Of a stretch of DNA of 14,399 nt, positions 1 through 5,672 are shown piece by piece. Location of the stretch: the NCBI GenBank assembly GCA_027081695.1, contig JALWJI010000116.1, positions 1-14,399 on the forward strand. Direction: 5' to 3'. A program made the position numbers and the translations under genes. This DNA comes from Acidilobaceae archaeon. GTDB lineage: Archaea; Thermoproteota; Thermoprotei_A; Sulfolobales; Acidilobaceae. The notes under the pieces were generated by a model. That model saw only the letters and a program-made list of their open reading frames with translations, was not told the origin of the DNA and made no database searches. Position 1 is the first letter of the stretch. Every line of letters starts with the position of its first letter.

Positions 1-123
1 TTCATATTATGGGCTCTCGAAAAAGACGTGTTAACCAACAGAGATCTGGACAGGCTAGAAGCATCGATAAACAAAGCACGACTCGTTCTCAGGGGAAGAG
101 GCAGGCTAAAACTACTAGCCTAA
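1..123 (+). CDS. C-terminal end of an unidentified protein (partial)
   Basis: An open frame runs from the window edge to a TAA at 121-123 and encodes the last 40 residues of a protein whose start lies outside the window. The visible part is charged and probably helical, with a basic end (LVLRGRGRLKLLA). No family can be recognised from this fragment. Its stop overlaps by four bases the stop of the minus-strand gene that follows, so the two genes are convergent. The frame is intact and its codon use resembles the neighbours, so I take it as a real gene end. Confidence 0.6.
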   Translation, partial: FILWALEKDVLTNRDLDRLEASINKARLVLRGRGRLKLLA

Positions 124-497
124 CGCTCCCTAAGCCTTATCATACCCCACTTCTCGGCGGCTTCAATAGCCCAGCTAGCCAATAATCCAGCAAGTATTTC
201 GACTGCAGAATCCTCGTCGACATTCACGCCATATCTTCTTAGTGCTTTGACAGCATGTTCCGGGGAAATCCTCTCTTTAAATGCTTCTTTGAGAGACTCA
301 AGAATATCGTATACGTTGCTAGAGTTCTGTGCAAGTTCTACAACTTTCCTATAATCATCTTCGTTCAACGTACTCTTTTCTAAGAGTTCCTCTTCTCCAG
401 ACTCCTTCAGCTCCTTCCAGTAATAGTACAATGGCCTATACGATGATGCAAGCTTGCCCGAGGCAAAGGGTGGCATCCATTTTTCAGGATCACTCAT
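120..497 (-). CDS. Conserved-looking hypothetical protein, 125 aa
   Basis: I do not recognise this family. The protein is small, soluble and probably mostly helical. The N-terminus is Pro/Tyr-rich (a YRPLYYYWKEL segment at 21-31). An acidic linker follows at about 33-48, then amphipathic helices at about 49-75, 79-90 and 96-118, and a basic end. No cysteine cluster, signal peptide or membrane segment is seen. The ATG at 495-497 has a GGAG about 12 bases upstream (510-513). The gene is divergent from the HARP gene and shares a 109-bp promoter region with it, which could mean co-regulation but is not proof of a related job. Confidence 0.7.
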   Translation of the reverse strand: MSDPEKWMPPFASGKLASSYRPLYYYWKELKESGEEELLEKSTLNEDDYRKVVELAQNSSNVYDILESLKEAFKERISPEHAVKALRRYGVNVDEDSAVEILAGLLASWAIEAAEKWGMIRLRER

Positions 498-606
498 TAT
501 TTAATCACTCTCCTTATACCATAGAGACTAGGGTGCAAAGTAAAGAAATAGAATCTTTCGAGTCTCTCAGCAGTGGCCTCTAATAGGACTGAAAAAGGTG
601 AGTTAA
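498..606. promoter_or_regulatory. Divergent intergenic region with a 7-bp inverted repeat
   Basis: This 109-bp region separates the 125-aa gene (leftward) from the HARP gene (rightward) and must hold both promoters. AGAGACT at 523-529 is matched by its exact reverse complement AGTCTCT at 561-567, with 31 bases between. The spacing is too long for a good hairpin but would suit two protein-binding half-sites. No textbook box A is clear in either direction; an A-rich stretch at 538-550 is the best candidate for HARP. A GGTGA at 597-601 is the HARP ribosome-binding site. Confidence 0.35.
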
Positions 607-1242
607 TTGGACGTATTCGTGCTTGATACCACTGCCATAACCGAAGCGCGATTAAGAAAGTACTTTGAAGCCAAGACTCTAGAAGAAGTAGTAGAGAAAA
701 TAGCCGGCCTCCTAATGAAAGCTAGATTATCATTGAATGCCCGCTTCTATATGACTCCAAACACTTGGAGCGAGCTCCGCCGGATATTAATAGGATCCAA
801 TGTGAGGCTTGACCTGATCCATGATTTATCTACATGGATAACCATAAAAGCCCCCGACAAGCTATCCATGCAGATACCTGCAAGTGTATTCTCAGAGTAT
901 GTCTCAGACATCAGAAGACGGTTCTATAAAGGATTAAGGGTGGCCGAGACAGTTGTTAGGAAAGTCGCCCGAGATTGTGAAGGAGACGACGAATGTATTG
1001 GGACTGCAATCAAAGGGCTTAGGGAGAAGTATCGAGAAGCGACAAGAAAAGGATTAGTTGATAGTGTTGAGGATCTAGACACTATACTGCTCGCATTAGA
1101 ACTTAAGGGTATTATTGTAACAAGTGATTATGGGATCAGAAAATTAGGAGAGCAACTAGGGATAATAGTTGTTGATCCAGAGGACTTCGTTATCATGATA
1201 GAACGCATGCTTAAAGGCCTTACAAGCATGGAAACGCAATGA
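607..1242 (+). CDS. RNA-free ribonuclease P homologue (HARP; 'RNA ligase partner', UPF0278 family)
   Basis: This 211-aa PIN-domain metallonuclease belongs to the family first named RNA ligase partner and later shown, with the Aquifex aeolicus member, to be a minimal protein-only RNase P that trims tRNA 5' leaders. The N-terminal strand FVLDTTAIT carries D7. The C-terminal half carries D152, D156 and D174 in the segments VDSVEDLDT and VTSDYGI. The 4- and 18-residue spacings match the active-site aspartates I recall for the Aquifex enzyme (D7, D138, D142, D160). Residues about 90-150 are helical and correspond to the protruding helices used for oligomerisation. Length is normal. Translation starts at TTG 607 behind GGTGA at 597-601. 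The tRNA-Thr gene lies 59 bases downstream. Archaea that carry HARP generally also have RNA-based RNase P, so its cellular role here is open. Confidence 0.9.
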   Translation: MDVFVLDTTAITEARLRKYFEAKTLEEVVEKIAGLLMKARLSLNARFYMTPNTWSELRRILIGSNVRLDLIHDLSTWITIKAPDKLSMQIPASVFSEYVSDIRRRFYKGLRVAETVVRKVARDCEGDDECIGTAIKGLREKYREATRKGLVDSVEDLDTILLALELKGIIVTSDYGIRKLGEQLGIIVVDPEDFVIMIERMLKGLTSMETQ

Positions 1243-1293
1243 TAATTCTCTGAGGAGAATTATAAAAAACCCATTACATTATCAGAGAATTAT
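1242..1293 (+). promoter_or_regulatory. tRNA-Thr promoter with three copies of a 9-bp element
   Basis: A box A-like TTATAAAAA lies at 1260-1268. Initiation would be expected near 1290, giving the pre-tRNA a leader of about 12 bases. ATAATTCTC at 1242-1250 and GAGAATTAT at 1255-1263 form a perfect 9-bp inverted repeat with a 4-base loop (TGAG); the right arm overlaps box A. GAGAATTAT recurs exactly at 1285-1293, across the likely start site. The first arm overlaps the last base of the HARP stop codon. The repeat could be an operator, or the inverted pair could end the HARP transcript. The promoter call rests on position and box A only. Confidence 0.5.
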
Positions 1294-1301
1294 GGGTGTG
1301 C

Positions 1302-1411
1302 GCCGCCGTAGCTCAGCCCGGTAGAGCGCCGGCCTCGTAGCGGTCGGCACATAGACTCCGAAGTCGCGAGAAAGCCGGTGGTCGCGGGTTCGAATCCCGC
1401 CGGCGGCTCCA
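1302..1411 (+). tRNA. tRNA-Thr (anticodon CGT), intron-containing, CCA encoded
   Basis: A full cloverleaf can be drawn. The acceptor stem is GCCGCCG (1302-1308) with CGGCGGC (1401-1407). The D stem is GCTC/GAGC (1311-1314, 1324-1327). The anticodon stem is CCGGC/GCCGG (1329-1333, 1374-1378). The T arm is GCGGG-TTCGAAT-CCCGC (1384-1400). The discriminator is T1408, followed by an encoded CCA (1409-1411). After removal of a 33-base intron the anticodon loop is CTCGTAA, giving anticodon CGT at 1336-1338, which reads the threonine codon ACG. All stems are perfectly paired and G+C-rich, as expected in a hyperthermophile. The gene has its own promoter and the adenosyltransferase gene follows 62 bases downstream. 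Confidence 0.95.
1340..1372 (+). other. Archaeal tRNA intron at position 37/38 with bulge-helix-bulge splice motif
   Basis: The 33-base intron sits at the canonical place one base 3' of the anticodon. Loop bases CTCG (1334-1337) pair with CGAG (1367-1370) to form the 4-bp central helix. It is flanked by the 3-base bulges TA|G (1338-1340) and AA|A (1371-1373), with cleavage after the second base of each. The rest of the intron can fold into a hairpin: CGG/TCG and then TCGG/CCGA around a 10-base loop. This is the strict substrate of the archaeal splicing endonuclease, whose gene is also in this window (8860-9405). Confidence 0.9.
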
Positions 1412-1427
1412 ATCTTATACGATCCCG

Positions 1428-1436
1428 TTTTATAAT
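1428..1436 (+). promoter_or_regulatory. Box A of the adenosyltransferase gene
   Basis: TTTTATAAT lies just after the tRNA. Initiation about 26 bases downstream, near 1458, would leave a leader of about 16 bases that includes the GGTGG at 1461-1465 before the ATG at 1474. Confidence 0.5.
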
Positions 1437-1473
1437 CAGTTAATGAAAACTAAATCTCCTGGTGGTTCAAGAT

Positions 1474-2019
1474 ATGAAAATATACACGCGGACAGGCGAT
1501 GACGGGTATACTTTTTGTATGGCTAAAAAAGGACGAGTCAAGAAATACAGCAATGTAATGATGTTCATGGGCGCTCTGGATGAATCAAATAGTTACCTAG
1601 GCTTTTCGAGGTCCATTTGTAGCAGTGAAGTCAATATAGGTGATCTAAAGGATATACTCGAGTTCCTGGAATATGCTCAGAAGCTATTGTTTAATATAGG
1701 GTTTGAAATAAGCGGGTCACAAAGGTTTAAGGGAGACGAAGACGCTGTCCTTGAAGCATACATTGATAAGTTCATGGAAGGGATAAACCTAAAGGGATTC
1801 ATTATACCATATGGCACTCCATGTGTCTCAAGCATACATGTGGCAAGAAGCATTGTTAGACGTGCAGAACGAGAATTCTTCAGAGCACTAGACACCGATC
1901 TAACGGAAAGGCGAGAAGAACTCCTATTTTTAGGCAAATTATTGAATCGGCTAAGCGATGCTCTCTTTGCCGCTGCATTGAGGGCCGCGATAAAAACGAC
2001 AGGGATCGAGTATGTATAG
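1474..2019 (+). CDS. ATP:cob(I)alamin adenosyltransferase, PduO type
   Basis: This enzyme transfers the adenosyl group of ATP to cob(I)alamin to make coenzyme B12. The five-helix PduO/MMAB family is recognised by the N-terminal ATP-binding motif YTRTGDDGYT (residues 4-13), by GALDESNSYLG (33-43, with D36), by HVARSIVRRAERE (122-134, with R125 and R129) and by LLNRLSDALF (156-165, with N158). These correspond to the catalytic Asp, Arg and Asn of characterised PduO enzymes. At 181 aa the length is normal. I chose ATG 1474 over the in-frame GTG at 1462 because GGTGG at 1461-1465 sits eight bases before the ATG and overlaps the GTG. The gene implies at least one adenosylcobalamin-dependent enzyme, such as a class II ribonucleotide reductase, elsewhere in the genome. 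No other cobalamin gene is nearby. Confidence 0.9.
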   Translation: MKIYTRTGDDGYTFCMAKKGRVKKYSNVMMFMGALDESNSYLGFSRSICSSEVNIGDLKDILEFLEYAQKLLFNIGFEISGSQRFKGDEDAVLEAYIDKFMEGINLKGFIIPYGTPCVSSIHVARSIVRRAEREFFRALDTDLTERREELLFLGKLLNRLSDALFAAALRAAIKTTGIEYV

Positions 2020-2105
2020 CCTCTCGGGGGACGGGCATCTTTCATCCCACTGGCCCAGGTAATGGGCCGGCGGTCAATCGATGGCGTAGCATTCATCGGC
2101 TCCAG
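2020..2105. ncRNA. Candidate structured RNA: G+C-rich intergenic island with hairpins
   Basis: This stretch between the adenosyltransferase and PCNA genes is clearly richer in G+C than the surrounding intergenic DNA, a mark of structured RNA in hyperthermophiles. GGCCCA (2052-2057) pairs with TGGGCC (2063-2068) across a 5-base loop. CGATG (2079-2083) can pair with CATCG (2094-2098). ACA occurs at 2106-2108, which would suit an H/ACA guide on the plus strand, but I could not place a convincing guide pocket. C/D boxes are poor on either strand. The strand and class are unknown, and it could simply be a structured 3' untranslated region. Confidence 0.3.
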
Positions 2106-2129
2106 TACAGATCGTAAAAGCTCCAGCCG

Positions 2130-2139
2130 TTTATTTTTA
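2130..2139 (+). promoter_or_regulatory. Box A of the PCNA gene
   Basis: TTTATTTTTA lies 49 bases before the PCNA start. Initiation near 2160 would give a short leader carrying the ribosome-binding GGTG at 2168-2171. Confidence 0.45.
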
Positions 2140-2178
2140 TCTAGTCGGGCCTAGAATAATAGATGTGGGTGTCAGTAG

Positions 2179-2967
2179 TTGTCAGGAATCCTAGAAAACG
2201 AGATCGAAGGTGTAGTAGCAAGACTGCAATATCCCGATGCTAGGAGTTTCAAGGAGCTGGTTGAGGTTCTAGGCAAGATCATTGACGAGGCTAGATTTAC
2301 GATCACCAAGGAGCATGTCAAAGTAGTCGGAATGGATGCTTCCAAGACAGCCCTAATAGAAGTAGTTATGCCTTATGAATCATTTATCGAGTATGAGATC
2401 TCAGAAGACAGAGAAGAAGTATATATGGGCGTCCATCTAGGTAGCCTTGCGAATATGCTCAAGAAGGGTAAAAAAGGAGAAACACTAACGTTCCTAGTAT
2501 CAGATGATAAGGTTCTAGTCCGTATAGACAGTACAGTCGTCAAGAAATTCCTTGTCCCTAACATAGAAGTGTTAATAGATGTGCCGGAAGAAATAAAACT
2601 TGACTTCGACGTAGAAGCCTCAGTTATCAGTGATGCACTGAAAAAGGCGCTCCGAGACGTGGAGGTCGTAGGAGACATCGTCGAATTCGAAGCCTCAGAG
2701 GAGGCACTCATAATAAGAGCAAAAGGAGAGGGCCGTAGCAGGGCCGAGACCATATTCTCGAGAGAATCTGTTGCCCTCACCTATCTCGACGTAAAACAGC
2801 CCTCGAAGAGCGCCTACGATGTCGTATACTTGAAGAACGTGTTAAACCTAACAAAAATAGCTGAGTCAGTGGACATCCGTTTCTCAACGGACAAACCACT
2901 AGAACTAGTATTCAAGAGCCCAGAGGGAAGTAGGGTTAGATATCTTGTTGCACCCACAGTACTATAA
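2179..2967 (+). CDS. pcn: DNA polymerase sliding clamp (PCNA)
   Basis: PCNA is the ring-shaped processivity factor that tethers DNA polymerase, ligase and FEN1 to DNA. The protein has the two-domain PCNA layout: an N-terminal domain with DEARFTI (36-42) and GMDASKTALIEV (51-62), the interdomain connector around 125-142 (VPNIEVLIDVPEE), then the C-terminal domain with YLKNVLNL (217-224) and the C-terminal strand RYLVAPTVL (254-262). At 262 aa it is slightly longer than the usual 245-250, because TTG 2179 adds about 12 residues before the first conserved strand. A GGTG at 2168-2171 with a 7-base spacer supports this start. Many Thermoproteota carry several PCNA paralogues forming heterotrimers, so this may be one of a set; nothing in the window settles that. 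It is convergent with lysS. Confidence 0.95.
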   Translation: MSGILENEIEGVVARLQYPDARSFKELVEVLGKIIDEARFTITKEHVKVVGMDASKTALIEVVMPYESFIEYEISEDREEVYMGVHLGSLANMLKKGKKGETLTFLVSDDKVLVRIDSTVVKKFLVPNIEVLIDVPEEIKLDFDVEASVISDALKKALRDVEVVGDIVEFEASEEALIIRAKGEGRSRAETIFSRESVALTYLDVKQPSKSAYDVVYLKNVLNLTKIAESVDIRFSTDKPLELVFKSPEGSRVRYLVAPTVL

Positions 2968-3050
2968 CACTCTATATTCATTAAGTGTCGAATATCAAAC
3001 ACTAAAAGAAATAGAAGTTAAAAAGATACTTGAGGAATTTCTCCACCCAT
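2968..3050. terminator. Convergent 3' region between PCNA and LysRS genes
   Basis: This 83-bp A+T-rich spacer receives transcripts from both sides. ATATTC (2974-2979) and GAATAT (2990-2995) could form a weak 6-bp hairpin with a 10-base loop. There is no strong T-tract immediately after either stop, so the terminator assignment rests mainly on position. Confidence 0.2.
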
Positions 3051-4676
3051 TTATTTACATACCAGTCTTAGCCGTTCAATAACAAAATCTTTCTTGAGGA
3101 GCGATAGTAGTGGTGCCGCTCTAGGCCCACTGTTCTTTCCTGTGAAGAGCAGGTAGAACTCTCGATAGAATCTCTTCTTTTCCCCACTATTGAGGCTGCT
3201 TGTGACGGATATCATTGTGTCCTTAATTTTTTCCTCTGTCCATTCACTCAGTTTATCGAGTTCTTCTCCGAGCTGGCATAGAAGCTCTCTCTGCTCTAAC
3301 GAATCCAATAGTTCTCCTGGTACATTCTCTAGTATTTGGACACGGTATCTTTCTCCTCCATATTTCTCTACCCAGTTATACGATCGTATGAGCAGGCTCT
3401 GGAGCCAGCCTCTGCTATATTCGTCTAGGTCTTCTTTGATATGCCTCGTTTTCTTGAGCCGTTCCACAGCCTCTTCTATGTTTGTAGGGCCTACCAGTTG
3501 AGCTAGTATTGATGCATGAGTATAGGGGACTTGTACGGGTAGTTCTTCCGGAGGTTCTCTTGGATGGCTTAACTCGTATGTCCTCTTGAGGTATTCTTCT
3601 TGTTCCTTGTCGTCGAGCGATTCTACCCCGAAATAGATTCTCTCAGCCTTATAATATGACTCATAGTATTGGGGTATCCGATCGAGATCGACTACAACTT
3701 TCTTATGGGGATGAGTAAAGAAGTAAAGGAACCGGAGAATCTGTGGATGTGCTATTTCAAGCCACTCCTTAGGCGTTATACCTACGAAGCCGCTACTCGT
3801 CATATCCCTACTTTGTCCCTTCTCCCTAATAGAGACCCACTCATACCATTCTCCCTCAGGTGGTTGGAAGCCGATAACATTAACTGCTAGGTCTACGCAG
3901 CTGTCTCTGCTACCTCCAGGAGTAGCGTGATCCTTGCCGTAGGGCTCGAAGTCTACGCCTAAGATATACCATATGCCGGCCCATTCTATTCTCCAATTAA
4001 GCTTGCTGTTAGAGACGTCGGTTACTCCTTCATGTCCACAATACTTGCATCTATAGCGTACTCTACCATTTTCATCAACAGAGATTGCTACTGTCTTATC
4101 AATACGGCCACATTTTTCGCATATCGGTTCTACAGGTATCCAATCTTCCGGGTATGGTTTTCTGCCACGATACTTGTTTATTACATTCCTAAACTCATCC
4201 TTCTTTGGCAGAACAACATTCATTATGAAATCCCTGAATTTAGACCTGTAGAGATCAGTGGTTGTGACAACTTCTATTTTTCCATCAGTGAATTCGCTCA
4301 GGTAAGGGCCGAAATCCGACCAATAATGTTCAACCCAGTTCTCATGACAGCCATAAGGGTCAGGCACACTTACCAGAGGACGTCCCGTATATTCCTTAGC
4401 CTTATCGGGATCTTTGAAAGCCGATCTCTGTGAGGCTTTACCTTTCCAGGGATCCTGAGTATAAAGAGTTAGCAGTTGCTTGATCTTGAGCCCTCTTTTC
4501 TCTAGTATCCGTCTCAGAGTCTCCGGTAGTAGAATCTCTCCTCGTAACCTACCAATATGTTGTACCCCTGACACACTCAGCCCGCCATTAAAGACGTACA
4601 CCTGCTTATTTCGCTTACGAAGTCTCTGTTCGAGTTCATCTGCTAACTTATCTACCCAGTGTACATGCTTACTCAT
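3051..4676 (-). CDS. lysS: Lysyl-tRNA synthetase, class I
   Basis: This enzyme charges tRNA-Lys using ATP and lysine. It is the class I form, unrelated to the class II LysRS of eukaryotes and most bacteria. The Rossmann-fold HIGH signature appears as QHIGRLRG (39-46). A zinc-ribbon insertion has cysteine pairs C186/C189 and C210/C213. The substrate-binding core includes VDFEPYGKDHATPGGS (241-256). The KMSKS loop is represented by RDMTSSG (290-296), a form typical of class I LysRS. The C-terminal third is the helical anticodon-binding cage. Length (541 aa) is normal. The start is ATG 4674-4676; the upstream GGATGAG is only a weak ribosome-binding site, but a box A stands at the right distance. 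The gene is convergent with PCNA and divergent from the DGGGP synthase gene. Confidence 0.96.
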   Translation of the reverse strand: MSKHVHWVDKLADELEQRLRKRNKQVYVFNGGLSVSGVQHIGRLRGEILLPETLRRILEKRGLKIKQLLTLYTQDPWKGKASQRSAFKDPDKAKEYTGRPLVSVPDPYGCHENWVEHYWSDFGPYLSEFTDGKIEVVTTTDLYRSKFRDFIMNVVLPKKDEFRNVINKYRGRKPYPEDWIPVEPICEKCGRIDKTVAISVDENGRVRYRCKYCGHEGVTDVSNSKLNWRIEWAGIWYILGVDFEPYGKDHATPGGSRDSCVDLAVNVIGFQPPEGEWYEWVSIREKGQSRDMTSSGFVGITPKEWLEIAHPQILRFLYFFTHPHKKVVVDLDRIPQYYESYYKAERIYFGVESLDDKEQEEYLKRTYELSHPREPPEELPVQVPYTHASILAQLVGPTNIEEAVERLKKTRHIKEDLDEYSRGWLQSLLIRSYNWVEKYGGERYRVQILENVPGELLDSLEQRELLCQLGEELDKLSEWTEEKIKDTMISVTSSLNSGEKKRFYREFYLLFTGKNSGPRAAPLLSLLKKDFVIERLRLVCK

Positions 4677-4715
4677 GATTTCTCATCCAGGGACTCAATG
4701 TGTATCATACATAGG

Positions 4716-4727
4716 TTTTTAATATAA
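4716..4727 (-). promoter_or_regulatory. Box A of lysS
   Basis: On the minus strand this reads TTATATTAAAAA, about 40 bases before the lysS ATG. It would give a leader of roughly 20 bases. It is back to back with the box A of the plus-strand lipid gene. Confidence 0.5.
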
Positions 4728-4748
4728 CCTGTATCCTGCACATAATCC

Positions 4749-4760
4749 TTTATTATAAAG
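4749..4760 (+). promoter_or_regulatory. Box A of the DGGGP synthase operon
   Basis: TTTATTATAAAG places initiation near 4780, just before the strong ribosome-binding site GGGGAGG at 4785-4791. It is the likely main promoter for the five-gene run from 4801 to 8397. Confidence 0.55.
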
Positions 4761-4800
4761 TGGAGAATGTTAGGATCGATAATAGGGGAGGAAATAATTA

Positions 4801-5655
4801 ATGAAACGCATCTATGCTTGCTTACGGTTGATGCGGATAGTTAATAGTGTGATGGTTGGTTTTGCCGTGCTCGTAGCTCTTGCCATTGCTACTGGAAGAG
4901 ACTTTTTCACGTTCGAGACATTAGACTATATTGCTGGTTTTCTCGTCGGGTTCACAATCTCTGCATCAGCAATGGTCCTGAACGATATCGCCGATATAGA
5001 GATTGATAAGATAAACGCACCAAACAGACCTCTTCCATCCGGAATAATATCTATCAGACAGGCTTTCATCTGCTATCTAGTCCTCGTATTTATAGGAATA
5101 GCGGCGAGCCTGCGAGCAGGCCTTGATAGTCTGATAGTGGTTGTAGCAGCGGTAATTGTCAGTGCATTATACGATCTTAGACTCAAAGCGAGCGGATTTA
5201 TGGGAAATGTCGCAGTTGCTTTCTCTACAAGTCTTCCATTTCTATACGCCTTTACATTTACGAACAATCCCAATTACACAGTCCTCGTGTTCTGGGCAAT
5301 GGTGTTCCTCAGTGTACTTGCAAGAGAGATAGTGAAGGATATAGCAGATGTAGAAGGAGACAAGCTCAAGGGGGTCAAAAGTCTTCCAATACTAGTAGGA
5401 GAACGAAAAGCCGCATTCATTGCAGGTATGTTTAACCTTTTAGCAGTCTTGCTAAGTCCTATACCTGTAGTCTACGGACTCGTCAACGAGACCGTATATA
5501 GTGGTTTCGTGATAATTGTGGATTTCGCACTTCTCTACTCGTCATATAGAGTAATTATTAATCCACAAAGAGAAGAAGCGTTACGACAGAAACGAATAAT
5601 GCTCTTTGCCATGATGATTGGATTGGTGGGATTCGTACTTAGCGTATTGGTATAA
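4801..5655 (+). CDS. Digeranylgeranylglyceryl phosphate synthase (UbiA prenyltransferase family)
   Basis: This membrane enzyme attaches the second geranylgeranyl group to geranylgeranylglyceryl phosphate, completing the ether-lipid core. The UbiA signature NDIADIEID (61-69: N61, D62, D65, D69) binds the Mg-diphosphate. It is followed by KINAPNRPLPSG (70-81) and a second Asp-rich motif, DIADVEGD (180-187). Eight or nine hydrophobic segments cover most of the 284 residues, and there is no cleavable signal. Small size and the motif NAPNRPLPSG favour the archaeal lipid enzyme over a quinone or heme prenyltransferase, though specificity is inferred. The start at ATG 4801 has a strong GGGGAGG nine bases upstream. 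The gene leads a plus-strand cluster that ends with UbiX. Confidence 0.88.
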   Translation: MKRIYACLRLMRIVNSVMVGFAVLVALAIATGRDFFTFETLDYIAGFLVGFTISASAMVLNDIADIEIDKINAPNRPLPSGIISIRQAFICYLVLVFIGIAASLRAGLDSLIVVVAAVIVSALYDLRLKASGFMGNVAVAFSTSLPFLYAFTFTNNPNYTVLVFWAMVFLSVLAREIVKDIADVEGDKLKGVKSLPILVGERKAAFIAGMFNLLAVLLSPIPVVYGLVNETVYSGFVIIVDFALLYSSYRVIINPQREEALRQKRIMLFAMMIGLVGFVLSVLV

Positions 5656-5672
5656 TAATATGGTGTATAGAG

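Noticed and set aside
1462..1476. GTG at 1462 as the start of the adenosyltransferase
   Set aside because: It overlaps the GGTGG that serves the ATG at 1474 and adds only four residues outside the family's N-terminal motif.
1677..2096. Minus-strand open frame opposite the adenosyltransferase, and similar long antisense frames opposite PCNA, lysS and the cyclo-ligase gene
   Set aside because: Each is antisense to a clearly conserved gene, has a low-complexity Ser-rich or Arg-rich translation, and lacks family motifs.
2020..2105. C/D box guide RNA on the minus strand (CGATGA and GGATGA as C-like boxes)
   Set aside because: The C boxes each miss the consensus, the internal spacing of about 27 bases is too long for an archaeal C/D RNA, and no terminal CTGA box is present.
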